From positions 2,914,001 to 2,978,000 of the forward strand of contig NZ_CP134152.1 in assembly GCF_032164335.1 (NCBI RefSeq): a stretch of 64,000 bases of DNA, written 5' to 3'. The stretch's first letter is position 1. Every line of letters starts with the position of its first letter. Made by a program: the position numbers and the translations under genes. The notes below the pieces were generated by a model. It was not told the origin of the DNA. It did no database searches and saw only the letters and a program-made list of their open reading frames with translations. This document shows positions 44,280-53,390 of this stretch, one piece after another. This DNA comes from Winslowiella toletana. Lineage in GTDB: Bacteria; Pseudomonadota; Gammaproteobacteria; Enterobacterales; Enterobacteriaceae.

Positions 44280-44696
44280 TTACCCCCAAGGGTGATGATA
44301 TTTCTGAGCGATATACCGACCACCCACAACATATTTTCTCGTCGACTGCCAGTAAGAAGCGCCACAGGGGGTAGATTTAAACCAGGATGCGGTTGCCACA
44401 TCCGGCACGGCGAAAGAAACGCTTACGGAACCTTCAGATGCGCCTGACACTGGGCCTGCCTGTCCACCACCCCACAAAGCCACCGTTGCAAGGTGGCAAG
44501 TCAGCATATAAAGCAATGTTTTCCGATCCTTGATTCCTTTATCCGGCTCGTAGGGCACTATCGAGTCGACTGTGTTATCGAGCATCAGGCAGGCTGTATC
44601 GAAAGCATTTTCGAGCTGGGCAGGAGTAAGATCACCGGAGAATCGAGGGTAGACAGACAGGAACTCGTCGCTATTAAAAACAACTATCGCCATCAT
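44280..44696 (-). CDS. Head-tail adaptor, DUF4054 type
   Basis: A 138-residue protein. FLSVYPRFSGDLTPAQLENA and LLYMLTCHLATVALWGGGQA followed by GPVSGASEGSVSVSFAVPD are the conserved DUF4054 stretches. It binds the portal. Its start overlaps the upstream stop (TGATG). Confidence 0.8.
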   Translation of the reverse strand: MMAIVVFNSDEFLSVYPRFSGDLTPAQLENAFDTACLMLDNTVDSIVPYEPDKGIKDRKTLLYMLTCHLATVALWGGGQAGPVSGASEGSVSVSFAVPDVATASWFKSTPCGASYWQSTRKYVVGGRYIAQKYHHPWG

Positions 44697-45115
44697 CAGC
44701 CCTCGCTGGTTGAAGCCTCTGTGGTTTTGATCGTCTTGTCATTTTTTACATCAACCGGCTCAAGTCCGTGTTTTACTCCCCTGGAATCAGTCGCCATATC
44801 ATCAGCGCTGGCGTTATCGCCTGCATAGACCAGCGTACCATTTGAGAACTGTGGCATTTTTCCATAGAGAGACAGCACTTCCTCCCATTCATCAGCCGGT
44901 ACGACAGTGCATCCAAAACCACTGGTCAGAACGCCCTTTTCGAGGCCGATAAGATGGAAGTCGCTGCCTACCAAGGCAACTTTGCGACCCTTAGAAATAT
45001 CAAAAACGATACCGTGCGGATGCTTCAGACGAACGTAAACAGAGTCAGACATAGTTGTTTCCTGAGGTGAATAAGCAGCCTCCTCGGAGGCTGTATTTTT
45101 ACGCGGCCGGGCCAT
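44696..45115 (-). CDS. Small head-region protein of unknown function
   Basis: A 139-residue protein starting MARPRKNTASEEAAYSPQET. The middle YVRLKHPHGIVFDISKGRKV and LEKGVLTSGFGCTVVPADEW form a small mixed domain; both ends look disordered. It is between capsid and adaptor, so a head-completion or head-surface role is likely. No family recognised. Confidence 0.55.
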   Translation of the reverse strand: MARPRKNTASEEAAYSPQETTMSDSVYVRLKHPHGIVFDISKGRKVALVGSDFHLIGLEKGVLTSGFGCTVVPADEWEEVLSLYGKMPQFSNGTLVYAGDNASADDMATDSRGVKHGLEPVDVKNDKTIKTTEASTSEG

Positions 45116-45118
45116 GAA

Positions 45119-46144
45119 TTACACCATGCCGGTCATTTGTGCTACGGCAGCAGGAACCCGGATAACTCCACCGTAAGTAGTACCTGTAACCTTTTGCGCA
45201 AAGGAGGAAAGTGACGGAATAATGCGACCCATACGGATTTTCTCACCAAAACCGAGCAGGCCAGTTTCGTTACCGAGAACCTCAGGCGCAATCATCATCA
45301 TCGTCTCTGATGCTGCTGGAGCATGAGCTGCTCCCAATTGCGGCAATGAAACAAACTCGAGGTTGGGGAAGTACTCCTTCAGCATGGACATTACTGTCAC
45401 GCCAAGTTGCGTTGGCTCAGCCAGTAAAGTGCGCAGAGCTGGAGAGGTCGCCAGCTTCAGGCGTGACTTCTCATCAACCAGGCCGCTCAACTGAGTTACC
45501 AGCTGAGTAAACAGCTTGATAACGTCATTGTATCGGGCAATAGCATCTTTGGATGACCAGGCTGTAACGCCGTCCACTGAAATTGGAGTGGTTGACGCTG
45601 GCAGATTTGGATCGTTCAGCACGCCATAAATCTCTTTGCCAGCAACGCCGAGCAGATAGAACTTGTTTGCATCGATGTCGATTGTTGTCGCTGCTGAGCG
45701 CTGCTTGCTCGCGGCGAGGTTAATTTTCACCTGCGAGGCCATATCCTGCTCCAAATCTCCGTACTCAATAATGGTCTGGAACCGGTATTGCTCGCGCGTG
45801 TGCCACTCTGAGTTGAAGCCTGATACACCGAACTGACCGAAGTCAGAATAAGCAGCAGTGTTCCCGGTGATTTCATCTGCACGCCATTTAAAATAAGGTG
45901 TGGTCCAGTCACCGCGCTTTTCCTCATTGAACAGTTCGCGGGCATTTCGTGGCGCGGTCAGAATTTCGATTACAGTCGGGTCGATATAAGCCAATAGCTC
46001 AGCCGGAATGGTAGAGTTTGGCGTGGTGATTAGCGCGGCGTCATTGACGATATGCGGCATGTTCTCAGGCGTGATCCACTCGCGGGCATTTCGACCAAAG
46101 TCAAAACCGTAGGCGCGCGCCTGTGCAAAAGTTGGGTTTGGCAT
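45119..46144 (-). CDS. Major capsid protein (DUF2184)
   Basis: A 341-residue capsid subunit. NARELFNEEKRGDWTTPYFK and EYGDLEQDMASQVKINLAAS are typical of the DUF2184 capsid family of myoviruses. The C-terminus runs RMGRIIPSLSSFAQKVTGTT to a TYGGVIRVPAAVAQM end. It follows the decoration protein and DUF2213 protease as usual. Confidence 0.9.
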   Translation of the reverse strand: MPNPTFAQARAYGFDFGRNAREWITPENMPHIVNDAALITTPNSTIPAELLAYIDPTVIEILTAPRNARELFNEEKRGDWTTPYFKWRADEITGNTAAYSDFGQFGVSGFNSEWHTREQYRFQTIIEYGDLEQDMASQVKINLAASKQRSAATTIDIDANKFYLLGVAGKEIYGVLNDPNLPASTTPISVDGVTAWSSKDAIARYNDVIKLFTQLVTQLSGLVDEKSRLKLATSPALRTLLAEPTQLGVTVMSMLKEYFPNLEFVSLPQLGAAHAPAASETMMMIAPEVLGNETGLLGFGEKIRMGRIIPSLSSFAQKVTGTTYGGVIRVPAAVAQMTGMV

Positions 46145-46223
46145 TTAATTTTCTCTCCATCCGCACGTGAAGAATTCCACCGGCTTATTCCAGTGTTTTT
46201 CACATGCGGATTTTATTCAGTGA

Positions 46224-46706
46224 TTAAGCGGCGGGATTCCAGTTGGAAATAAAAACCAGTCCATCAGCAGAGCGTACTTCTTTTACGACAAATCCGGTTT
46301 CAATAGAGCCGGCAACAGTCTCACCAGCATCGGCATAGCTGATAGTGCCATCAGTTGTTGATGCGAAGGCTTTCTGACCAATGGTTGGTGCGGCACCGGT
46401 ATAAGCGGAATAGAACTCGCCGATAGTGGCTACCGTTACAGGTGTTTTATCAGTGATGCCCAAAGTGCCGCTTGAGGTGACAACGTAGTTGTAATAATTG
46501 ATGACACGCTGTACGAAGCCAGCTACGACCGTGCCAGATGTTTTCACCTGATTAGCCGGATCAGTTCCCTGAAACACAAAGCGCCCGACATAAACCACTC
46601 CTTCAGCGAGTGGATTACGAGGCAGGTAAACAACTGGGTTATGTGATGCCCGGTCACCGACTACTGCGCCGGAGTAGTACAAATTAACTTGTTTTTGCAG
46701 AGTCAT
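46224..46706 (-). CDS. Capsid decoration/cement-type protein
   Basis: A 160-residue beta-rich protein starting MTLQKQVNLYYSGAVVGDRA. AEGVVYVGRFVFQGTDPANQ and the end GFVVKEVRSADGLVFISNW fit the small head-stabilising proteins encoded between the DUF2213 protein and the DUF2184 capsid. Role by position and fold impression. Confidence 0.7.
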   Translation of the reverse strand: MTLQKQVNLYYSGAVVGDRASHNPVVYLPRNPLAEGVVYVGRFVFQGTDPANQVKTSGTVVAGFVQRVINYYNYVVTSSGTLGITDKTPVTVATIGEFYSAYTGAAPTIGQKAFASTTDGTISYADAGETVAGSIETGFVVKEVRSADGLVFISNWNPAA

Positions 46707-46715
46707 GAGGCCCCC

Positions 46716-48188
46716 TTAGAGTTTAATTTTGTTGAGACCAGCAAATGGGCCTTGCAGAGTGCCCGGTGCTGCGTCGAAAGTTGGGGCTGGAGCCGGGCTA
46801 GGCTTGTTTGCTGCCAGCATATCGACCATGCCCTTGTATGAGGATTTTTCGTACTGTCCAATTTTCACACCTTTCTGTTTCAGGGCGTGTCCATAGATAT
46901 CCTCTGCACTGTCGAAGGCCATTACATCAACCTCTCCAATAAGTTCACGTACCTTACGGCCTGCTTCATTGAGGCTGCGAAAATGGCTCTGCGCTTCAGT
47001 GCGAGCCTGCAGTTTAATGGCATTGGCATCCATCGCCGGTGCGCCACTTTTTTCAGAAGCAGCCTTCTCTTTCTCAGCCTTCTCTTTCTCGGCCTTCTCT
47101 TTGGCCTCTTTCTCTTCCGGCGTCAGCTCGTCATCACCAATTGGCTCTTCAAGGCATTCAAGCAGCTTAATCAGCAACTCATCCGGAACTTTACCTTCGA
47201 GCATTGCTCGCAGGCTCTCGGATACGTTGTCATCATCAAATGTGGTCTCTTCTTCCACCTTGATCTCTTCTTCCGGTTTAACTTCTTCTTCAACCGCTTC
47301 CATCAGCTCGGCCAGCTCTTCAGGCTCAATTTCCATGTCCTGTGCCAGCTGATTACCGTACTTGCGCACAACGGCTTTCGCCAATGTTGCCGGTTTTTTG
47401 TATGAGCCTACCAGCTTGGTCAGGTCAGCATGTGCTGCATCCATAGCAAGGCGAGGCTTGAGGTAAGTAGACAGGGCTGCACGCACCGCCACCTGTGCTC
47501 GGGTAAGTTTCATATTGTTGGTTACCTTTTTTCTGAGTGTTGACGGCATTGCGTCGTGAACTGCGACATCGGGACCGGCCCGACCTTCTTTTACCAGCGC
47601 TACATGATTCCCTCTGATATTTCGCATCACGAAATCGTAGTGAACGCCGTTAAACTCACCGGCGGTGAAATCCGGTTCGAAATAGTACCCGCAGCTGATT
47701 TCTTTCAACTTTCCGCTGGCGATCGCATCAATGGCAGACTGGTCAGTTACAGTTAATGAGTTGTCAAGATATGGCGCACTCCATACTGGAGTCGTGCCAA
47801 TTGAGCCAACGCGCTCGTCTTTGAGTGGCGTTCCAGCTGAGTCCTGTTTGTGGACAATCAGAAGCGGCATACCGTTAAAAGTGTCTTTAGCCTTTTCCAG
47901 TTCCGCTGCTGAGCGATAGCCGTAATACACCCGTTCGGGATCAAGCCCCAGGTCTTTATATCCTGGTATTTCTCGTCCGTAATACGGCGCAACCTGCTCT
48001 TTAGTGAGGTGTGTCTGCGATACATGGAGGTAACCGTTTTCATCTATTCGTCGACGGCTGGCTTCGTCAAAGGCCAGCGCGTAAGATGACCTAAGCTCCG
48101 CCTCCTCCCGTGTGGGATAAATTTTCCCATACACGTTTCGGCGAAACCCCCTCCTGCCGCTTTTAAATGTTACTTCTCGGATTGGCAT
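46716..48188 (-). CDS. DUF2213 prohead protease/scaffold
   Basis: A 490-residue protein. LTKEQVAPYYGREIPGYKDL, GMPLLIVHKQ and LKEISCGYYFEPDFTAGEFN give the DUF2213 protease-like part (about 45-210), with HVALVKEGRAGPDVAVHDA at its end. The remainder (about 270-400) is acidic and then Lys/Glu-rich, with the repeat EKAEKEK (near 47050-47110), as expected for a scaffold. An unusual N-terminal 45 residues (GRRGFRRNVYGKIYPTREEA) precede the conserved start. Confidence 0.82.
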   Translation of the reverse strand: MPIREVTFKSGRRGFRRNVYGKIYPTREEAELRSSYALAFDEASRRRIDENGYLHVSQTHLTKEQVAPYYGREIPGYKDLGLDPERVYYGYRSAAELEKAKDTFNGMPLLIVHKQDSAGTPLKDERVGSIGTTPVWSAPYLDNSLTVTDQSAIDAIASGKLKEISCGYYFEPDFTAGEFNGVHYDFVMRNIRGNHVALVKEGRAGPDVAVHDAMPSTLRKKVTNNMKLTRAQVAVRAALSTYLKPRLAMDAAHADLTKLVGSYKKPATLAKAVVRKYGNQLAQDMEIEPEELAELMEAVEEEVKPEEEIKVEEETTFDDDNVSESLRAMLEGKVPDELLIKLLECLEEPIGDDELTPEEKEAKEKAEKEKAEKEKAASEKSGAPAMDANAIKLQARTEAQSHFRSLNEAGRKVRELIGEVDVMAFDSAEDIYGHALKQKGVKIGQYEKSSYKGMVDMLAANKPSPAPAPTFDAAPGTLQGPFAGLNKIKL

Positions 48189-48251
48189 GGTTATTTCTCT
48201 TTTATTTTCGCCTTCAGTGCAGCACTGACGGCCATCGCCAGGCTGTCATCG

Positions 48252-48383
48252 TCATAAACTCGTCGGAATTGGCGGTGGCGGTGCGGGCCGCACAACCTTA
48301 TCCTCCGGTTTGTATGGCGGTGGGATTGGGGCTTTTCTTCCCACGTTTAACTCGCATTTCAGGCAATGAAAAAGGCCGCACAT
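48252..48383 (-). CDS. Possible proline-rich small protein
   Basis: In the 220-base gap between the minor head and DUF2213 genes a 43-codon frame begins MCGLFHCLKCELNVGRKAPI and continues with PPPYKPEDKVVRPAPPPPIP. It has a CLKC pair. No good RBS is seen. Low confidence. Confidence 0.25.
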   Translation of the reverse strand: MCGLFHCLKCELNVGRKAPIPPPYKPEDKVVRPAPPPPIPTSL

Positions 48384-48408
48384 AGCGACCTTGTTGTTAG
48401 ATAAATGC

Positions 48409-49197
48409 TTACTCAATTACTGGCCTGAACTCACATTTACATCCGGGAAGTTCTCCAGGCTGAACAAATCTTTTGAGATGAGAGTCCCAAAATCCCACCT
48501 CGAGATCGTATTCCTGTCCATCAGCCTTAACGTGAGAGTGCCGGTATGATTTGCTTCCACCCGACCGATGCTTGACGATTCCTTTTTTAACGCCTGCGCT
48601 AATCATCCTGCGACGGGATATCTCGTTTGAAGCTTTGTTATTTTGGTCAGCTGCAATAAATCGCGCACGGCGCTCGGTGATGCCATATCGCTTCTGAAGC
48701 TCTTCCTTTAGAAAGCTGATATCTCGGCCTCGACTAACACTCTCCTGCACCAGCGTACTGACCTGTGTCAGATACTGTTGAGGTATCGACTTAATCAGAT
48801 TGACCTGAGTTTCATAGAGACTGTCCAGTACGTTCCGCACTTCCGGGGTCATGCGCATGTTCACGGTCATGCCAGCGGCTCGTAGCTTGTTGCTGACAGA
48901 GCGTGAGGCATAAGCATCTGCCCTGCGAACAAACCAGATCGCTATGTCATCAGCTTTTTTGTCGAACTTTTTGCGCCAGCTCGCCATTACGGAAAGCAAC
49001 TTCTTATTCAATAATTTTGCCGGGGAAGCATCGCCAACTATTCGCGCCTCCTGCCGTTTATACTCGGCGGATAGCCAGTAATCTACGGAAGTGCTCATCT
49101 CTTCAACCAACGACTTGAGCTTCTTCTCGTACTCCTTCTGGAGACCAGCGTTCGCCCGAGTTGCCGCTGCCGTTCTGAGTTTGACTCTCTTCGGCAT
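48409..49197 (-). CDS. Minor head protein (Mu F/SPP1 gp7-like)
   Basis: A 262-residue head protein starting MPKRVKLRTAAATRANAGLQ. The ATG at 49197 follows GGAGA; the frame is open to 49224. RFIAADQNNKASNEISRRRM and the C-terminal HVKADGQEYDL and LPGCKCEFRPVIE carry the Mu-F-like pattern with a metal-type Cys pair. It overlaps the 3' end of the portal gene by about 95 bases in another frame. Confidence 0.85.
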   Translation of the reverse strand: MPKRVKLRTAAATRANAGLQKEYEKKLKSLVEEMSTSVDYWLSAEYKRQEARIVGDASPAKLLNKKLLSVMASWRKKFDKKADDIAIWFVRRADAYASRSVSNKLRAAGMTVNMRMTPEVRNVLDSLYETQVNLIKSIPQQYLTQVSTLVQESVSRGRDISFLKEELQKRYGITERRARFIAADQNNKASNEISRRRMISAGVKKGIVKHRSGGSKSYRHSHVKADGQEYDLEVGFWDSHLKRFVQPGELPGCKCEFRPVIE

Positions 49198-50662
49198 CAT
49201 CTGTCTCCGGTAGTGCATCAGCATCTATGCCAAAATAACCGCTGTCAGGGTCTTCCGATAAGCGCTTGCGCACCTCAAGCTCAGACAGTACCCCCTCTTG
49301 AAGCAACACAGCATCGGTGTCTGCTTTCGTCTTTTGTGTAGTCGCTGTTACGCTCTCATCATCTTCATTTAGTCCTGAGAACTTGAATGTGACTGATTTG
49401 TCGTAGCGACCGAGTTTGACGATTTGCAGAATGTCGAGCATCTTCTGAAGTGGCCCACGAAGCACCTTTTCCTGCTGGGATAGCGTATGGTCATTGTTCG
49501 TCTTGATATCAGAGTCACCGGTGTTAAACCCTGCAGGTGACAAGCCAAGCGTTTTAACGACGTTAGTCCGGTTTATCATAACGACGAATTCGAGTTGTTG
49601 GCGTACGATATCTGTAACGCCAGATATTGGCGTGGTGATGTTGACGATATCTTCCATCTTGTGATCAATCGCCAGAACCCCATCATTAGATCGGTAAGCC
49701 GCCATGTATTGCAGACGAGGGTCTAGCGAACTGGTGGCTTTCGGATTCGTCAGAATGTCCTCCATGTCTGTTTTCAGCACGGTCAGGCTGAACTTTTCCA
49801 GCAGCCGTGATTCAGCTTGCCGAGCATCCTGAAAGTGGATGACGTAGTCATAGAGTATCTGTGCCTGTGGCAGGCCAAGAAAGTTATAATTTGGCTTCAG
49901 AATCATCGGTACTTCGTTGCCACATACCCGAATCAGGCGACTGCAGTGCACTTCCGTACCGAGAACCCACCACGTCTGAGGCTTAAAATAAGTAGGGCTC
50001 AGAGGGTCTGTCGATTCATAATTACCGGGGAAGATATTGATCGGCTCAATAACAGTGAACCGTTTGAACTCTTTCAGTTCTGCAGACTTCTCGGAGATAT
50101 CCAAAGGCATTTTTAAGCCCTCTCCACGCACTCCGGTATCGATGAAAATCAAGCAGCCACCGAAGTAGCCATCAAATTCAGCGGAAGTGTGGCAAATGTC
50201 GCGCACTTCGTAGTCAATCATCGCTTCGTCGAGGGCTTTTTTCTCGTCGCTGTCGTCACCATTGCCGTTCACATCTACTGCACTGATTTCAATCCACTCC
50301 CGCGTCATGTCGTCCGCAAGAGTTTCAATGCACGCCCGAATGAGTCCGTTCTGCATTAACGAAGAAAGCGCAGCATATCCCATGAAAGATGGGCCAAGCG
50401 TTGGATATTGCCCATGTTCGAATGCGTGCTGAATCAGTGTGTAGGAACCACCCACATCCATCGAGTGATCCATTGCAATTATTGCAGCCTCTGGCGCGGC
50501 CAGTGTCTTTGCTGGTCCGTACAGAGCTTTAACTTCCGATAGGGTTGGTATATATCCCTGCTGCTCAATCTTATCTCTCAAGCCCTGCGAAAGATTGAAG
50601 CGCGTACGCCCAGGGCGCGACGCATCCCGCCGGGCTTTTCGACGTTGTGTTTTAGTTGTCAT
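49103..50662 (-). CDS. Portal protein (DUF1073)
   Basis: A 519-residue portal subunit through which DNA enters the head. The DUF1073 pattern is seen in LMQNGLIRACIETLADDMTR, CLIFIDTGVRGEGLKMPLDI and IVRQQLEFVVMINRTNVVKT. The last part is acidic and overlaps the minor head gene. Its start lies three bases after the terminase stop. Confidence 0.9.
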   Translation of the reverse strand: MTTKTQRRKARRDASRPGRTRFNLSQGLRDKIEQQGYIPTLSEVKALYGPAKTLAAPEAAIIAMDHSMDVGGSYTLIQHAFEHGQYPTLGPSFMGYAALSSLMQNGLIRACIETLADDMTREWIEISAVDVNGNGDDSDEKKALDEAMIDYEVRDICHTSAEFDGYFGGCLIFIDTGVRGEGLKMPLDISEKSAELKEFKRFTVIEPINIFPGNYESTDPLSPTYFKPQTWWVLGTEVHCSRLIRVCGNEVPMILKPNYNFLGLPQAQILYDYVIHFQDARQAESRLLEKFSLTVLKTDMEDILTNPKATSSLDPRLQYMAAYRSNDGVLAIDHKMEDIVNITTPISGVTDIVRQQLEFVVMINRTNVVKTLGLSPAGFNTGDSDIKTNNDHTLSQQEKVLRGPLQKMLDILQIVKLGRYDKSVTFKFSGLNEDDESVTATTQKTKADTDAVLLQEGVLSELEVRKRLSEDPDSGYFGIDADALPETDDAEESQTQNGSGNSGERWSPEGVREEAQVVG

Positions 50663-50665
50663 AAG

Positions 50666-52171
50666 TTACCGGCGTTGGTTTCTGGCCTGAGCTGCAGCCA
50701 CAAGGTTTTTATTCATGTTAATTCCTCCAGAGCCACCGCTTAATTCAGTCAGCGCGTAAACCATTGCGTCCAGGCGGTCGGGGGATTTCTTAGCAGTCGC
50801 GGGGATGTATTCCATGAGCTGATTTTCAAGGATGTAAAGATTCCCACTGTGGGAGACCTTACCCTGCTCGTAAAGCGCAGAGATTGGCTCGGCGCGGGCA
50901 TACTTTCCCTTACTTGCATGCACACGAATTATTCGACCGTTAAATCCGGCGTTGCGTAGCGTTTCCTCTGCCATGTCGCCGCCCTGATTTGTCTCGATCA
51001 CAATCGCATCAGCATCATGGTTTTTGTAGGCATCCATCGCCTTTTTTGCCCAGCCATTGGGGCTGAACTTACCGCTGTAATCCCCATCTACCGTATAGAT
51101 CCGGTCTTTGCCACCACGGTAAGAGGATGCAGCAACTATTCCGGTCTCATCACTCTCGTCACTGTTTGTTGCCTGAGGGTCAATCGCAACAACACAGCGT
51201 GAAGGCTCCTCATCGTGGCGAGTCACGTGCGCAGCGTTAATCATCAACTCAGTCCAAAGAGCACCTTCAGCATTAAAACGCCGAGGCTTCTGCATGTACT
51301 GCGCTTCAGCGGTTCGGCGATGCGAGAACAGCGATACTCGGTGGGATTCGTTATGCTTGAACGGCCACAGCCATCCATCAGGAAGGCCATGGTCAACGGG
51401 TATGGCGTGTGTGTTATCTGGGTACTGTTCGGAATAGCTCTGGCTGTTATCAATCAGCACAGGAAGATTCAGGTGGTGCCACTTCTCGCCGCTGCCACCC
51501 CGCAATAGATATCCGCTCAGATCGTGATAGTGGATGCGCTGCATAATCACTATCATCGGCGTAGTTTCAATCGCCAGGCGTGATTTAATGGTTTCGTTGA
51601 AACGGTTGTTAACGCCGTCTCGAACAGTTTCACTGTATGCGTCATCAGGCTTTACGGGATCATCGATAATCAATGCGCCCTGCCAGCCCGGCTCCATGTG
51701 CCCAGCACGAAACCCCGTAACCTGGCCGGCGGCAGATGATGCGTACACCCCGCCGCCGAACTCGTTCCACCACATAGCCTTGCTGTCAGCGTCATCTCGC
51801 AAATCCATCGGCCACATCGACTGATAGGCTTTCGACCTAATCATGCCACGTGCGGTTGATGAGTTAAGCAGTGCCAGATTGTGTGAGTACGAAAGGTGCA
51901 TAAAGCGGGCACGTTTATTCAGCGTCAGCCCTCTGCCCATCATATTGATGGTCGCCAACTCAGTTTTGGTATAGCCCGGGGGAACGTTGATTATCAAGCG
52001 GGTTATTTCTCCGCTGATTACGCGGTCGAGCGTTTGCTGAATGACCTTATGGTGCGGTGCGACAATCATCTTGCCGCCGGTGCGTTGCTTAAAGAAGTAG
52101 CGAGCGTAATACAGCCCATCCTCTTCGCACTCTAACCGGCGGGCATAATTCTTCTGCTCAGCAGTCGTCAT
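50666..52171 (-). CDS. Terminase large subunit
   Basis: A 501-residue packaging motor. ATPase: the Walker A-like loop is PPGYTKTE within RLIINVPPGYTKTELATI, and Walker B is ALIIDDPVKP. The nuclease domain begins at CVVAIDPQATNSDESDETGI and includes ADAIVIETNQGGDMAEETLR. It overlaps the small-subunit stop by 14 bases. Confidence 0.95.
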   Translation of the reverse strand: MTTAEQKNYARRLECEEDGLYYARYFFKQRTGGKMIVAPHHKVIQQTLDRVISGEITRLIINVPPGYTKTELATINMMGRGLTLNKRARFMHLSYSHNLALLNSSTARGMIRSKAYQSMWPMDLRDDADSKAMWWNEFGGGVYASSAAGQVTGFRAGHMEPGWQGALIIDDPVKPDDAYSETVRDGVNNRFNETIKSRLAIETTPMIVIMQRIHYHDLSGYLLRGGSGEKWHHLNLPVLIDNSQSYSEQYPDNTHAIPVDHGLPDGWLWPFKHNESHRVSLFSHRRTAEAQYMQKPRRFNAEGALWTELMINAAHVTRHDEEPSRCVVAIDPQATNSDESDETGIVAASSYRGGKDRIYTVDGDYSGKFSPNGWAKKAMDAYKNHDADAIVIETNQGGDMAEETLRNAGFNGRIIRVHASKGKYARAEPISALYEQGKVSHSGNLYILENQLMEYIPATAKKSPDRLDAMVYALTELSGGSGGINMNKNLVAAAQARNQRR

Positions 52172-52715
52172 CCTCCAACATCTCCCGCCGTGCAGCTTTG
52201 TATTCGTCTTTGGTCAGTGTTGCCACTTCAATCGGACCGCCGTTCTTGCCTGTGTGTTCGTGTGTTGCCTGTTCTTTGAATGCCATAACGTTTACGTGCT
52301 TGCCAAGCAGCTCAAGGTTTTTCACCTTGTCCGGCCATTTGATTTTCTTGAGCAGGCCAGCAGCATCACCTGCCATCTCTGTAACGTCCATGCCCGAAAG
52401 GGTGGTGCGCCAAGTTTTAGGCCAATCCTTAATCGGCTTGAGCTCGCCATTAGCAAGCAGGATGTCGAGCACGTCCATCTGGTCAATCTCAACCAGGCGG
52501 CGAAGCACATAAGCAGCGTCAATTCCTACCTGGTTATTCCTGTCCTGCTTAAGCTCCGCAATTCGAGCCAGGATGTCATCATTTGTCATCAGGCGGTGCG
52601 CTTGGTTGCGGGCGGACTTCTCGCTGAACCCTGCCCGTATTACTGCCTGTGTGGCATTGAGGTCTTTTACGAACTCACGGGCAAACAGCTCTTGTTTGTC
52701 GGTGAGCTTTGCCAT
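52158..52715 (-). CDS. Terminase small subunit
   Basis: A 185-residue DNA-recognition subunit of the terminase_2 type. The N-terminal LTDKQELFAREFVKDLNATQ and AVIRAGFSEKSARNQAHRLM are the typical helix-turn-helix. DVLDILLANGELKPI and the helical C-terminus (KNLELLGKHVNVM) support it. Confidence 0.93.
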   Translation of the reverse strand: MAKLTDKQELFAREFVKDLNATQAVIRAGFSEKSARNQAHRLMTNDDILARIAELKQDRNNQVGIDAAYVLRRLVEIDQMDVLDILLANGELKPIKDWPKTWRTTLSGMDVTEMAGDAAGLLKKIKWPDKVKNLELLGKHVNVMAFKEQATHEHTGKNGGPIEVATLTKDEYKAARREMLEDDDC

Positions 52716-52716
52716 T

Positions 52717-52908
52717 TCATTTCTCGTAGATTGGTGTTACGTGATAACCGATGAGATTGGAGACGAAGTAAACAGCATCTGTGCCATCATCTTCGCCGAT
52801 GACCAGCAAGCCATTCCCCATTTCTGGTTGTTTATGGGTAAGGTGATTCCAGCTGGACTCTTCAGAGAATACTGTGATTTCGTAGCTGCTGATTTTTGGA
52901 TTAGCCAT
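52717..52908 (-). CDS. Small phage protein of unknown function
   Basis: A 63-residue protein starting MANPKISSYEITVFSEESSW, with AAGGATTG before the ATG at 52908. It ends VYFVSNLIGYHVTPIYEK. Two bases separate its stop from the terminase small subunit gene. No family recognised. Confidence 0.55.
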   Translation of the reverse strand: MANPKISSYEITVFSEESSWNHLTHKQPEMGNGLLVIGEDDGTDAVYFVSNLIGYHVTPIYEK

Positions 52909-53023
52909 AGTCAATCCTTAAGGGTGTGGTGATTCTGTATTAGTCAGACTTCGCGGCGTTTCTCAGCGTGGCTGGCCTTATCCTTGTCGGAGGATTCAGT
53001 AAGAGCCGTTGTGAAAGTGGCTC

Positions 53024-53383
53024 TCAATTTGATGGAAGGCTGCCGTCTGCAACTTTGGATGCGAAGTAGTCCAGAATTTCCGTTAATTCTTCCACTGCTG
53101 GCTTATTCAGCCCCTCATACCTGCCGATGGTGGCGAAGTATTCAGGCTTATTCAGGTTGTATATGTCGAGCATCTGGAAAAATTTCCGCTCTACCTGACC
53201 CGCATCCATATCATCAGCCATAAAGTAGGATGTGAGCATTGATGCAAGGCAGTCAGCATCTATCAATATGTCCCCATAGGCTGATCTATAAACTGGGCGT
53301 CGGTGGATACTGACCTGCCGTATCACGAACTCTTCACATACCTGACGCGTAATAGGGAATTTTTCTGGTGAATATGGGCTCAT
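53024..53383 (-). CDS. Small phage protein of unknown function
   Basis: A 119-residue acidic protein starting MSPYSPEKFPITRQVCEEFV, with GAGGTGACC before 53383. It ends EELTEILDYFASKVADGSLP. Position just after the KilA-N gene suggests cotranscription. No family recognised. Confidence 0.55.
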   Translation of the reverse strand: MSPYSPEKFPITRQVCEEFVIRQVSIHRRPVYRSAYGDILIDADCLASMLTSYFMADDMDAGQVERKFFQMLDIYNLNKPEYFATIGRYEGLNKPAVEELTEILDYFASKVADGSLPSN

Positions 53384-53390
53384 GGTCACC

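Noticed and set aside
46887-47405. Plus-strand frames opposite the DUF2213 gene
   Set aside because: Low-complexity mirror of the Lys/Glu-rich coding strand.
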